Shown here: one piece after another, positions 35,005-43,148 of the stretch | How the letters are laid out: the number at the start of each line of letters is the position of its first letter | How positions within the stretch are numbered: position 1 is the first letter of the stretch | NCBI RefSeq assembly: GCF_963974425.1 | Contig: NZ_CAXBCK010000001.1 | Coordinates: 62,001 to 126,000, forward strand | Direction: 5' to 3' | From: Marixanthomonas sp963974425 | GTDB lineage: Bacteria > Bacteroidota > Bacteroidia > Flavobacteriales > Flavobacteriaceae | DNA: 64,000 nt | Made by a program: the position numbers and the translations under genes | Notes under the pieces: generated by a model | The model's input: the letters and a program-made list of their open reading frames with translations, nothing else | What the model was told of the DNA's origin: nothing | The model's database searches: none

Positions 35005-36468
35005 ATGTTAAAGCAACAACTTAATTTTAAACTTTCACAAAAGCTATCGCCTCAACAAATTCAGTTGATGAAGTTGATACAATTGCCAACACAAGCTTTT
35101 GAACAGCGTCTTTCTCAAGAAATGGAAGAAAATCCAGCTTTAGAAGGTGGCAAGGAAGAACTTAATGAATATGAAGATGAGTTTTCAGACTCATATGAAG
35201 ATAACTATGAAGACGAAGGCACCGAAGTAATCGAAACTGAAATAAACGTTGACGATTATTTAAGTGATGATGAAGTTCCTAGTTATAAATTATCATCTAA
35301 TAATTACAGCGCAGATGATGAGGACAAGCAAGTACCTTACGCTTCTGGAAAATCGTTCAATCAGCATTTATTGCAGCAATTAAACACCTATCGTCTTGAC
35401 GACCAAGAAACGGAAATTGCTAAATTTTTAGTCGGCAGTGTAGACGAAAGTGGGTATATACGCCGTGAGGTATTGGATATTGTAGATGATTTGGCTTTCA
35501 CTCAAAACATCTACACTACCGAAGAAAAAGTAGAAAAAATCTTGAGCGTTGTACAAGGTTTAGACCCCGCCGGTGTCGCAGCGAGAAGCCTTCAAGAGTG
35601 TTTATTAATACAATTAAAAAGAAGAGAAGAAACTGAGTCAGTAGCTTTAGCGATTTCTATTTTAGATGAAGCTTTTGACCAGTTTACAAAAAAGCATTAC
35701 AAGAAAATACTTCAGAAATTTGATATCTCTGAAGACCAACTACGCAACGCAATTCATGAAATTGAAACATTGAACCCTAAACCAGGGGGAAGTTATTCGG
35801 GTAACACCCGGATTGTAGAGCACGTAATACCTGATTTTACTATAAAAATACGCGATAGCGAACTAGAACTTACTCTAAACGGTCGAAATGCACCTGAACT
35901 CCACGTATCTCGTGATTATACCAATATGCTTAAAGGGTATAAGGAATCGAAAGAGAAGTCGAAAAAGCAGAAAGATGCTGTGATGTTCATTAAACAAAAA
36001 TTGGACGCTGCAAAGTGGTTTATCGAAGCCATAAAACAGCGACAACAAACACTTTTTGTTACTATGAGTAGCATTATGAACTATCAAAAAGACTATTTTT
36101 TAAGTGGTGACGAACGTAAATTAAGGCCGATGATTTTAAAAGATATCGCCGATGAAATAGATATGGATGTTTCAACCGTTTCACGGGTAGCTAATAGTAA
36201 GTATGTAGACACGCCATATGGTACGTTTCTGATAAAGGAATTTTTCAGTGAATCGATGAAAAATGATCAAGGAGAAGATGTTTCTACCAGAGAAATAAAA
36301 AAGATTCTTGAAATCACAGTTCAAGAAGAAGATAAGAAAAAGCCGCTAACGGACGATAAATTAGCAAATGTACTCAAAGATAAAGGGTATCCTATTGCAC
36401 GCCGCACAATAGCAAAATACAGAGAACAGTTGGATATTCCAGTAGCTCGCCTTCGAAAAGAAATTTAA
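35005..36468 (+). CDS. rpoN: RNA polymerase sigma-54 factor
   Basis: A 487-residue sigma-54. Region I is Gln/Leu-rich (LKQQLNFKLSQKLSPQQIQLMKLIQLPTQAFEQRL) and meets AAA+ activators. Region II is acidic (about 50-110, EDEFSDSYEDNYEDEG). The core-binding domain follows, then a helix-turn-helix (DIADEIDMDVSTVSRVANSKYVDTPYG). The RpoN box ARRTIAKYRE is near residue 466, and reads the -24 element. All regions are present, so the factor should be functional. No sigma-54 activator gene lies in this window. The stop overlaps the ATG of the following membrane protein (TAATG). Confidence 0.96.
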   Translation: MLKQQLNFKLSQKLSPQQIQLMKLIQLPTQAFEQRLSQEMEENPALEGGKEELNEYEDEFSDSYEDNYEDEGTEVIETEINVDDYLSDDEVPSYKLSSNNYSADDEDKQVPYASGKSFNQHLLQQLNTYRLDDQETEIAKFLVGSVDESGYIRREVLDIVDDLAFTQNIYTTEEKVEKILSVVQGLDPAGVAARSLQECLLIQLKRREETESVALAISILDEAFDQFTKKHYKKILQKFDISEDQLRNAIHEIETLNPKPGGSYSGNTRIVEHVIPDFTIKIRDSELELTLNGRNAPELHVSRDYTNMLKGYKESKEKSKKQKDAVMFIKQKLDAAKWFIEAIKQRQQTLFVTMSSIMNYQKDYFLSGDERKLRPMILKDIADEIDMDVSTVSRVANSKYVDTPYGTFLIKEFFSESMKNDQGEDVSTREIKKILEITVQEEDKKKPLTDDKLANVLKDKGYPIARRTIAKYREQLDIPVARLRKEI

Positions 36469-37073
36469 TGGATCGTTTTTTACGTCTTGGCGCTTATTTA
36501 CTGCACCCTTTGCTAATGCCTACCTTGGGCACCATACTCTATTTTATTTTTACACCACGCTACATTGAAATGGATTTAATGCGAGCAAAGTTATTTGCCG
36601 TAGCCATTGTTACGCTGCTTATACCTATTATAACTTTTTTCCTTTTAAAAAACCTTGGGATCATAAACTCTATCCATTTAGAAACTATTAAAGAGCGTAA
36701 AGTCCCCTTAATGATTCAGTGTATCTTATTATTACTGATTATTAAAATGGTATTTGATGCTTATGATAGCCCCGAACTGTATTACTTTTTTGTCGGCATC
36801 CTGTTTTCTGCTATTGCAGCATTGTTAATGGTTATTTTAAAAGTTAAGGTAAGTCTCCACCAAATAGGAATAGCGGGCATTACTATGTTCTTAATTGTGT
36901 TAAGCATTCATTTTAAAATAAATGTATTGCCGTGGATAAGTGCTTTCTTTTTCTTTAATGGATGGGTTGCTTCATCAAGGCTACATACTGAATCGCATTC
37001 GTATTTAGAGCTTATTATCGGTTTCTTTATAGGCTTGATTCCACAGCTAATTGTGGTGAATTTTTGGTTATAG
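36468..37073 (+). CDS. PAP2-like integral membrane protein
   Basis: A 201-residue protein that is mostly hydrophobic, with about six membrane segments. Three spaced motifs recall the PAP2 phosphatase signature (Kx6RP, PSGH, SRx5Hx3D): ERKVPL near 76-81, SLHQIG near 129-134, and SSRLHTESHSYLE near 168-180. The last is SRx5Hx3 with Glu instead of the final Asp. It could therefore be a divergent lipid phosphatase, or a relative that has lost activity. It is translationally coupled to rpoN, and its 3' end overlaps porT by 6 bases in convergent orientation. The assignment is inference from motifs. Confidence 0.6.
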   Translation: MDRFLRLGAYLLHPLLMPTLGTILYFIFTPRYIEMDLMRAKLFAVAIVTLLIPIITFFLLKNLGIINSIHLETIKERKVPLMIQCILLLLIIKMVFDAYDSPELYYFFVGILFSAIAALLMVILKVKVSLHQIGIAGITMFLIVLSIHFKINVLPWISAFFFFNGWVASSRLHTESHSYLELIIGFFIGLIPQLIVVNFWL

Positions 37074-37772
37074 AATATAAAATATCAACCCTAATTTAAT
37101 AGCTTTAAAATCTACAGTTTGATTGTCACTTGTAGTTGCGTCCTTAAAAAACGGATTAATACTATAGGAAGCATAAAAGTTAAAGGTGTTATATCCAAAA
37201 CTTAGGTTTGCTGAAAGACGAACATTGTCAAACTCAGGTATGTCGGTTTGTATTACTTTATTATTGGGTTGTTTAAAGGTAGCTTTGTACCAATAGACAT
37301 AACCTAATTTCATTCCAGCATAAATACGCCAGAACTTATAATTCTCAGCAGTTGAAGTACGCCATCTAAATTGTACAGGAACTTCTACAGCGGCCATCGT
37401 AAAGCGGTTTTGGTCAAAGTCCACTTCATCATCTATTACACTAAAAATTGTGTTTTCATTAGCTTCCTCACCAATAAAGAGATTTTGCCCAAACTGATCG
37501 AAAGCCAATCCCGCACCAATTGCTATGGCTATATTTCGCCTTTTATTAATTGGCATATCTCTAAAATAACCGAGTTGAATACCTCCAGAAAGACCTCTAG
37601 AATCGACACCACTAGGTACACTGGAGATGATATTATAGTTAAGCCCGATGTAAAATTGATCTTCCCTATATTTTGAATCTAATATGGTATCATTCTCTTT
37701 TTCCTGAGAAAAACTGATAAAAGAATATAATAATCCAATTAAAAAAAATACTATTTTTAAGCTATTCAGCAT
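37068..37772 (-). CDS. porT: PorT/SprT-family outer-membrane protein of the type IX secretion system
   Basis: A 234-residue protein with a signal peptide (MLNSLKIVFFLIGLLYSFISFSQ) and an eight-strand-like barrel. It has the usual size of PorT, with the family stretch FTMAAVEVPVQFRWRTSTAENYKFWRIYAGMKLGYVYW as I recall it, and a C-terminal strand LGLIFYIL. PorT is needed for T9SS export in Porphyromonas gingivalis and for gliding in Flavobacterium (SprT). Two T9SS cargo proteins lie at 21675-24752. It is downstream of the ExbD operon but separated by a terminator-like hairpin. General 'outer membrane beta-barrel' would be the cautious alternative. Confidence 0.75.
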   Translation of the reverse strand: MLNSLKIVFFLIGLLYSFISFSQEKENDTILDSKYREDQFYIGLNYNIISSVPSGVDSRGLSGGIQLGYFRDMPINKRRNIAIAIGAGLAFDQFGQNLFIGEEANENTIFSVIDDEVDFDQNRFTMAAVEVPVQFRWRTSTAENYKFWRIYAGMKLGYVYWYKATFKQPNNKVIQTDIPEFDNVRLSANLSFGYNTFNFYASYSINPFFKDATTSDNQTVDFKAIKLGLIFYIL

Positions 37773-37810
37773 ACGTTAAAGATAGGTGTATTTTTAAAAT
37801 ACTAAAATAA

Positions 37811-37846
37811 AAAAAACCTTGATCTATAGCAGAACAAGGCTTTTTT
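37811..37846 (-). terminator. Terminator of the TolQ/ExbD operon
   Basis: CCTTG (37817-37821) pairs with CAAGG (37835-37839), extended by A-T pairs with one bulge, and flanked by A-runs on the left and T-runs on the right. It can work on both strands. It lies 22 bases after the last ExbD stop. Confidence 0.6.
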
Positions 37847-37868
37847 CTATTATTTATTATGTTTCTGT

Positions 37869-38342
37869 TTATTGATCAACAGGATTTCCAGGAGCTGTTA
37901 TGTAAATAATTTTTAACATATTCAAGTCCCTTAATTGTTGCTTAATATCTGTAACAAGTCCAGTATTGGTTTCTTCATCTACTTTAAGTGCAACCATTAC
38001 TTTGTCTTGTAACTCAGGACGTAATGCTTCCCTAGCTTCTGTTAAGGCAAATTTTACGTTAGAGATATCGGTAAACTTATCTCCAATTTGAATTTTACCT
38101 TCAGTACCATACTTGTCTTTATATCGAGAGCTTGGTTTCCCTGCATAAATATATACAGAGCGGTCTTTTTTCAATTTTTCTAACTGATCTGCTTTAGGAA
38201 GCGTGTTTTGTACCAACAGATTATTATCTCTTAATACGGTTACAACCATAAAGAAGAATAATAGCATAAACACAATATCGGGTAAGGATGCTGTATTTAC
38301 TGCTGGGATTTCGCCACCTTTTTTCTTTTTAAATTTTGACAT
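37869..38342 (-). CDS. exbD: ExbD/TolR-family biopolymer transport protein (second copy)
   Basis: A 157-residue protein with one N-terminal membrane segment carrying the ExbD signature VNTASLPDIVFMLLFFFMVVT. The Asp at about 22 is the proton-carrying residue. A periplasmic domain follows (about 45-157, ending KIIYITAPGNPVDQ). With the TolQ-like protein upstream it would form a motor using proton flow to drive a TonB- or TolA-like partner in the periplasm. It is the last gene of a four-gene minus-strand operon, 13 bases after the first ExbD. The partner is not in this window. Confidence 0.88.
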   Translation of the reverse strand: MSKFKKKKGGEIPAVNTASLPDIVFMLLFFFMVVTVLRDNNLLVQNTLPKADQLEKLKKDRSVYIYAGKPSSRYKDKYGTEGKIQIGDKFTDISNVKFALTEAREALRPELQDKVMVALKVDEETNTGLVTDIKQQLRDLNMLKIIYITAPGNPVDQ

Positions 38343-38355
38343 AATACCTTTTTAT

Positions 38356-38976
38356 TTATTGTCCGCTCTTCTTAGGTTCAGCTTCTGATAATTTAAGAGG
38401 GAAGAGTTTTTGAATTCGCTCTAATTTTTCTTGAGCATCATCCTCGTTACCATTAAAGCTACCTTCATCTATAGCCTGTTTTACCTCTGTAAATTTCCAA
38501 CCAAATAATCGTTGTGATTCCCTATTCCGTAAGAAGTTGTATGCTGCAACCAATTCATTTTGAACGGCTATATACATACTGTAGGAGGTTAAACGGTCAT
38601 TTTGAACCGATATAACAGCCTTTTCAGGATTATCTGATGATTTTGGATCTCTTACTCCTTTACAGTAATTACAATATTCTGGGCTTCCGTTTGGAGCGCC
38701 TCCATTGTCTAAAAACTGTATTGCAGCTTCGCGTAAATCTCCTACTTTCATCAATTCATCTTCAACCAATAATTGATCGTCTTTGTTCACACTAACAATA
38801 AACAAGTTTTTTTGCTTGATTATTGGTGGATCTTCTATCTCTTCGTCAGGGGGCAATTGTCTCGCAATACCCTTATCTTTTTCAATGGTAGTTGTTACCA
38901 AGAAAAATATAAGGAGCAGGAATGCGATGTCTGCCATAGACCCTGCGTTAACCTCGGGTGTTGCTCTTCTTGCCAT
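38356..38976 (-). CDS. exbD: ExbD/TolR-family protein with a Cys-containing insertion (first copy)
   Basis: A 206-residue ExbD relative. The single membrane segment has the signature MADIAFLLLIFFLVTTTIEKDKGIARQLPP with the functional Asp. The periplasmic part is about 50 residues longer than usual. It contains an insertion, NGSPEYCNYCKGVRDPKSSDNPE (residues ~93-115), whose CxxC-like pair could bind metal or form a disulfide. The charged C-terminus (DDAQEKLERIQKLFPLKLSEAEPKK) is also extra. It lies between a small membrane protein (1-base gap) and the second ExbD. Confidence 0.85.
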   Translation of the reverse strand: MARRATPEVNAGSMADIAFLLLIFFLVTTTIEKDKGIARQLPPDEEIEDPPIIKQKNLFIVSVNKDDQLLVEDELMKVGDLREAAIQFLDNGGAPNGSPEYCNYCKGVRDPKSSDNPEKAVISVQNDRLTSYSMYIAVQNELVAAYNFLRNRESQRLFGWKFTEVKQAIDEGSFNGNEDDAQEKLERIQKLFPLKLSEAEPKKSGQ

Positions 38977-38977
38977 A

Positions 38978-39406
38978 CTATCTTGTTGTCATTTTTTTAA
39001 TTCCGCTGAATACCATTGCACCTATTGCTAATACTGCTAAGATGTAAAATACATACAAACCTGTCCCTACCCATCGAGAACCACTTTCAGAAAGCATTTC
39101 GCCATCTTGCATTGGTGTTTCTACTCCTTGGGCGAGTACATAGCCAATAGCTACAATAACTAAAAAGCCAAGAATAGATAAGAGTGTTCGTTTTATATTT
39201 CCAGCAAAAATCCCTTTCAATACAAATACTGTTACAAATAAAAGCACAATGGCAAATGTAATGTATGCTACATACAAGTATCCATCAACACCTTCACCTG
39301 TTGCTTTAACAACATCGTCTCCTTTTGAAATAATTAAACCAAGGAAAATAATGCCAGCCAAGCTAAGGATTACTGCTACAATTTTTAAAATTTTATGTAA
39401 AGCCAT
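38978..39406 (-). CDS. Small four-helix membrane protein of the TolQ/ExbD operon
   Basis: A 142-residue protein with four predicted membrane segments (residues ~8-26, 44-64, 74-92, 115-135) and short loops. I recognise no named domain. It is always-hydrophobic, with a periplasmic or cytoplasmic loop GVETPMQDGEMLSESGSRWVG. Its fixed position between a TolQ/ExbB-like channel and two ExbD proteins, with a 21-base gap upstream and one base downstream, suggests an accessory subunit of the motor. That role is inference from context. Confidence 0.7.
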   Translation of the reverse strand: MALHKILKIVAVILSLAGIIFLGLIISKGDDVVKATGEGVDGYLYVAYITFAIVLLFVTVFVLKGIFAGNIKRTLLSILGFLVIVAIGYVLAQGVETPMQDGEMLSESGSRWVGTGLYVFYILAVLAIGAMVFSGIKKMTTR

Positions 39407-39427
39407 TATTATGGTGGTTTTATGTTT

Positions 39428-40234
39428 TTATTTTCTGTTTTTGTAATCTACCAACATATCGATTAATGTGATAGAAGCATCTTCCATACTGTTTACGATA
39501 CTATCAATCTTAGCGATAATATAGTTATAGAAAATTTGAAGTATAATTGCAACGATCAAACCAAATACAGTTGTTAAAAGTGCTACTTTAATACCACCTG
39601 CAACAAGAGAAGGGTTCATATCACCTGCAGCTTGAATTTTATCAAAGGCTTTAATCATACCTATTACCGTACCCATGAAACCAAGCATAGGAGCAAGAGC
39701 GATAAATAAGGACACCCAAGAAACATTTTTCTCTAATTGTCCCATTTGTACACCTCCATAAGCTACTACTGCTTTTTCTGCGGCATCAACTCCTTCGTCT
39801 GCACGATCAAGACCTTGGTAATAAATAGAAGCTACTGGCCCTTTTGTGTTTCTACACACTTCTTTAGCCGCTTCAATACCACCACTGTTTAGTGCATCTT
39901 CAACGTTTGCAGCTAATTTTTGTGTATTGGTAGTTGAAAGATTTAAATAAATAATTCTTTCAATCGCAATTGCTAGTCCAAGGATAAGACATAAAAGTAC
40001 AATCCCCATAAAAGCAGGACCACCTTCTATAAAACGTTGTTTTAATTCTTGATGCCATCCTTGTTGTTCATCTGTCTCAGCTGCTGCTTCCTCGTCTTGT
40101 ACAAAGGTCACTGTAGCTGCGGTTGTTAATGTTTGGGCACTACTCTGTACTGTTTGAGCAGTTGCTGCGTTTACGTTACATGTTCCCGCAAAGACCATTG
40201 CGGCAATTGCCATAATAGAAAATAATTTTTTCAT
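39428..40234 (-). CDS. exbB: TolQ/ExbB/MotA-family proton channel protein
   Basis: A 268-residue protein. Unusually for ExbB it opens with a signal-peptide-like segment (MKKLFSIMAIAAMVFAGTCNVNAA) and an acidic Ala/Thr-rich stretch (about 24-60), then the first channel helix (AFMGIVLLCLILGLAIAIERIIYL). The conserved MotA_ExbB region LGFMGTVIGMIKAFDKIQ and the last helices (VALLTTVFGLIVAIILQIFYNYII) follow. With ExbD it forms a proton-driven motor energising outer-membrane transport. It is the first gene of the operon. TATCTTTA near 40273, on the minus strand, could be its -7 element. Confidence 0.88.
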   Translation of the reverse strand: MKKLFSIMAIAAMVFAGTCNVNAATAQTVQSSAQTLTTAATVTFVQDEEAAAETDEQQGWHQELKQRFIEGGPAFMGIVLLCLILGLAIAIERIIYLNLSTTNTQKLAANVEDALNSGGIEAAKEVCRNTKGPVASIYYQGLDRADEGVDAAEKAVVAYGGVQMGQLEKNVSWVSLFIALAPMLGFMGTVIGMIKAFDKIQAAGDMNPSLVAGGIKVALLTTVFGLIVAIILQIFYNYIIAKIDSIVNSMEDASITLIDMLVDYKNRK

Positions 40235-40552
40235 TGCTATCGACTTAAAGTTTGTTTTTAGTTAAAGGTTTAAAGATATAAAAATAATTAATTAATCTAC
40301 AATAATAAATTTGTGTATTACCAATAAACAACTGTATTTCAAGACTTATTGATTTTTATTACCCTAAATTTATTTAGTTAAGGCTTTTTTTATGGTTTAA
40401 TAAGCTATTTAATAGCTTCAAAATACTTTGTTTCTTATACAAATCACATTAATTTAGACAATGTAATAATGCCATGAAAAACGAAAATAACAAGAACTTA
40501 TCCAAAATCAACCCTTTTGTTATATTTTAACGGTAATTGTTAATTTTCTTAG
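40235..40552. other. Intergenic region between the exbB start and tRNA-Ser
   Basis: About 318 very AT-rich bases. The part next to 40235 is the leader and promoter of the exbB operon, with a -7-like TATCTTTA on the minus strand and a TTG about 21 bases upstream of it. No hairpin terminator is seen after tRNA-Ser, and no gene is seen. Confidence 0.4.
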
Positions 40553-40640
40553 CAGAGAGGAAGGGATTCGAACCCTCGATACGCTTTTGGCGTATACACA
40601 CTTTCCAGGCGTGCGCCTTCGACCACTCGGCCACCTCTCT
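40553..40640 (-). tRNA. tRNA-Ser (anticodon GGA)
   Basis: The minus strand folds as an 88-base class II tRNA. The acceptor stem AGAGAGG/CCTCTCT is at 40640-40634 and 40560-40554, with discriminator G at 40553. The anticodon loop CTGGAAA carries GGA. There is a long variable arm (TATACGC...GCGTAT), typical of serine tRNAs, and a T-arm GAGGG-TTCGAAT-CCCTT. CCA is not encoded. It reads UCC/UCU serine codons. Confidence 0.96.
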
Positions 40641-40789
40641 AAATTTTTTTCTTACTAACCCCAAACAAAGCAAAAACCTTATTTTATCAAATAAAGAATC
40701 TGATTTTAGTACTGAGGTAAAGGCATTTTATAAACGGAGTGCCAAATAACAAAAAAAATGTTGGTTGATAAAACATTTCACAAGGAAAT

Positions 40790-41818
40790 TTACATCATCT
40801 CTCCTCTTAAAGATGTTTCAAATATGGTTTTAAAGCTATTAGCTGATATTTTTTGTCCCAAAACGTACATTAATTTTGCCAAGGCGGCCTCTGTTGTTAT
40901 GTCTTTACCAGAAATAACCCCCATTTTTTTTAAGGCCGTGCTAGTTTCGTAAAGCCCCATTACTACACTTCCACCTGAACATTGCGTTACATTAATAACT
41001 GGAATTCCCTTTGCTGTTATTTTTTTAAGTGCTTTTAAAAACCATTCTTCATTTGTTGTGTTTCCACTTCCGTATGTTTCTATAACCAATCCTTTCATCT
41101 CAGGATACGCAAAAATATGTTCTACGGTAGCAATATCGATTCCGGGAAACATTTTTAGCAACACAATATTAGATTCCATCCGTTTGTGCACCTTCAGTTT
41201 TTTTCTTCGGTTGGGTTTATAAAGTGCTTCGTGGTTAATAAAAAGATGAACCCCGCTCTCAACCAATGGCGGATAGTTTAAAGAAGCAAATGCTTCAAAA
41301 TGTTCTGCATTTATTTTTGTGGTACGATTCGCCCGGTACAATTTATATTCAAAATACAGACATACTTCCGATATTTTAGGTCTTCCCTTTTCTTGTAATG
41401 CCGCTATTTGTATAGAAGTAATTAAGTTTTCTTTCGCATCAGTCCGCAAATCACCAATAGGTAATTGTGACCCCGTAAACACGACTGGTTTTGCTAAGTT
41501 TTCTAACATAAAACTTAAAGCCGAAGCAGTGTAAGACATAGTATCGCTACCATGCAATACTACAAAACCATCAAAATTTGCATAATTCTCTTCAATTATA
41601 CCTGCTATCATGGTCCAATATTTAGCACTCATATTAGAGCTGTCAATAGGCTCTTCAAAACTTCGGGTACTTATTTCGCAGTCCAACAACTTCAATTCTG
41701 GAATATGTTTTAGTAGATCGTCAAAATTGAAATTACGGAGTGCTCCGGTTTCAAAATCTTTAATCATACCAATGGTACCTCCAGTATATATTAAAAGTAT
41801 GTTGGGTTTTGTATGCAT
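40790..41818 (-). CDS. ansA: Type I L-asparaginase (cytoplasmic)
   Basis: A 342-residue enzyme hydrolysing asparagine to aspartate and ammonia. The first threonine motif is TGGTIG (12-17) and the second is VLHGSDTMSYTA (87-98, with the Thr-Asp pair). TDAKENLITSIQIA supplies the catalytic lysine. No signal peptide is present, so it is the cytoplasmic type I form. It sits 9 bases after tatD in a two-gene minus-strand unit. The C-terminal region has ITTEAALAKLMYVLGQ, usual for the family. Confidence 0.93.
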   Translation of the reverse strand: MHTKPNILLIYTGGTIGMIKDFETGALRNFNFDDLLKHIPELKLLDCEISTRSFEEPIDSSNMSAKYWTMIAGIIEENYANFDGFVVLHGSDTMSYTASALSFMLENLAKPVVFTGSQLPIGDLRTDAKENLITSIQIAALQEKGRPKISEVCLYFEYKLYRANRTTKINAEHFEAFASLNYPPLVESGVHLFINHEALYKPNRRKKLKVHKRMESNIVLLKMFPGIDIATVEHIFAYPEMKGLVIETYGSGNTTNEEWFLKALKKITAKGIPVINVTQCSGGSVVMGLYETSTALKKMGVISGKDITTEAALAKLMYVLGQKISANSFKTIFETSLRGEMM

Positions 41819-41827
41819 GCTGTTGTA

Positions 41828-42592
41828 TTATTTACTGAATATTTCTTTTGAATTCTGAGTAGTAATTTTGGCTATTTCTTCTTCTGTAACATTATATAAT
41901 TGCGCCACTTTCTTGCAAATCAACTCTAGGTAACTGCTTTCGTTACGTTTGCCTCGGTATGGTGTTGGTGATAGATACGGTGAATCGGTTTCTAAGACGA
42001 TATGTTTTAAATCAATTTGATTTAGAAATTGATCTATTTTACCATTTTTAAACGTTACTACACCGCCAATGCCTAATTTCATATTATAAGATAAAGCCTG
42101 CTCTGCTTGCTCTTTTGTTCCAGTGAAGCAATGGAAAATTCCGAAGAGGTCATCTCCTTTTTCACTTTCCAAAACCTCAAACACTTCATCAAAAGCATCC
42201 CTGCAATGAATCACGATAGGCAACTTGTGCTTTTTAGCCATTTGTAATTGCCTTTTAAATGCATCTTGTTGAATGGCCAAAGTTGAAGTATCCCAATACA
42301 GATCAATCCCTATTTCACCTACCGCATAAAAGCTACGTTTTTTAAACTGTTTTTCTATGTGGGCAAGCTCTTCTTCGTAGTTCTCTTTAACCGAAGTTGG
42401 GTGCAACCCCATCATTAAGAAAACCTGATCGGGATAGTTTTTTTCCAACTCGTACATTTCTTCTGTATGTCCCGAATCTATTGCTGGAATAAAAAAACGT
42501 TTTACTCCAGCATCGATAGCCCGCTGCATCACCTGCTTTCTATCCTCATCAAAAGCATCACTATATAAATGTGTGTGTGTATCTGTTAACAT
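41828..42592 (-). CDS. tatD: TatD-family metal-dependent DNase
   Basis: A 254-residue TIM-barrel hydrolase. The metal-binding residues are visible in DTHTHLYS (residues 4-11), VGEIGIDLYWD, PIVIHCRDAFDEV, GIFHCFTG and LETDSPYLSP. The family shows 3'-5' exonuclease activity in DNA repair and nucleic-acid turnover. The ATG at 42592 is the first codon that fits. It heads the unit with ansA and diverges from the aspartic protease gene at 42642. Confidence 0.92.
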   Translation of the reverse strand: MLTDTHTHLYSDAFDEDRKQVMQRAIDAGVKRFFIPAIDSGHTEEMYELEKNYPDQVFLMMGLHPTSVKENYEEELAHIEKQFKKRSFYAVGEIGIDLYWDTSTLAIQQDAFKRQLQMAKKHKLPIVIHCRDAFDEVFEVLESEKGDDLFGIFHCFTGTKEQAEQALSYNMKLGIGGVVTFKNGKIDQFLNQIDLKHIVLETDSPYLSPTPYRGKRNESSYLELICKKVAQLYNVTEEEIAKITTQNSKEIFSK

Positions 42593-42641
42593 AACGGCAA
42601 AGCTACTTAAATTTGTTGGCTATATTTACAAAAAACAAGAG

Positions 42642-43076
42642 ATGCAATTACGTACATTCCTTGAAGGGAAAAAATTTTACAGAATACCATTAAAAAAATT
42701 GGCAACGGGACACTATAAATTAACTGCAACAATAAATGGAGTTCAAGGTTTGTTTATTTTAGACACAGGGGCTTCAACAAGTTGTATTGGTTTTGATGAA
42801 ATCAATTATTTTATAATGGAAAGTGAAGACAGTGAAATTAAGGCTGCCGGTGCTGGAGCTATCAATATGGAAACGAAAATTACTCGAAAAAATAAAATAG
42901 CTATAGGAAATTGGAGTTCAAATTCAATGGATTTTGTAGTTTTTGATCTCTCCCATGTAAATCAAGCACTACAACAAGCGGAAGTAGGTTCGGTAAACGG
43001 AATTATAGGAGCTGATTTTTTAAAACAATTTCGTGCAGTAATTGACTATGGAAGAAATTGTGTGTATTTAAAATAA
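42642..43076 (+). CDS. Retropepsin-like (clan AA) aspartic protease
   Basis: A 144-residue single-domain protein without signal peptide or membrane segment. The catalytic motif is FILDTGASTS, with Asp41 (DTGAS, 41-45). The second hydrophobic-hydrophobic-glycine element is GIIGADFLKQFRAVIDYGRNCVYL near the C-terminus. Such proteases act as dimers. The ATG at 42642 is chosen because an upstream GTG at 42573 would overlap the divergent tatD start and adds residues foreign to the family. Its substrate is unknown. Confidence 0.82.
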   Translation: MQLRTFLEGKKFYRIPLKKLATGHYKLTATINGVQGLFILDTGASTSCIGFDEINYFIMESEDSEIKAAGAGAINMETKITRKNKIAIGNWSSNSMDFVVFDLSHVNQALQQAEVGSVNGIIGADFLKQFRAVIDYGRNCVYLK

Positions 43077-43148
43077 GTTTTCTATAAGTATCCAATCACT
43101 GATTAATTTTTAGTATTTTTAAATACTCCCTATAACTTATTGGTAGCA

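Noticed and set aside
40537..40749. 70-codon open frame
   Set aside because: It runs through tRNA-Ser and is an artefact of the tRNA sequence.
42573..42641. Upstream GTG start for the aspartic protease
   Set aside because: It would overlap the divergent tatD start and add 23 residues not typical of the family; ATG 42642 is better.
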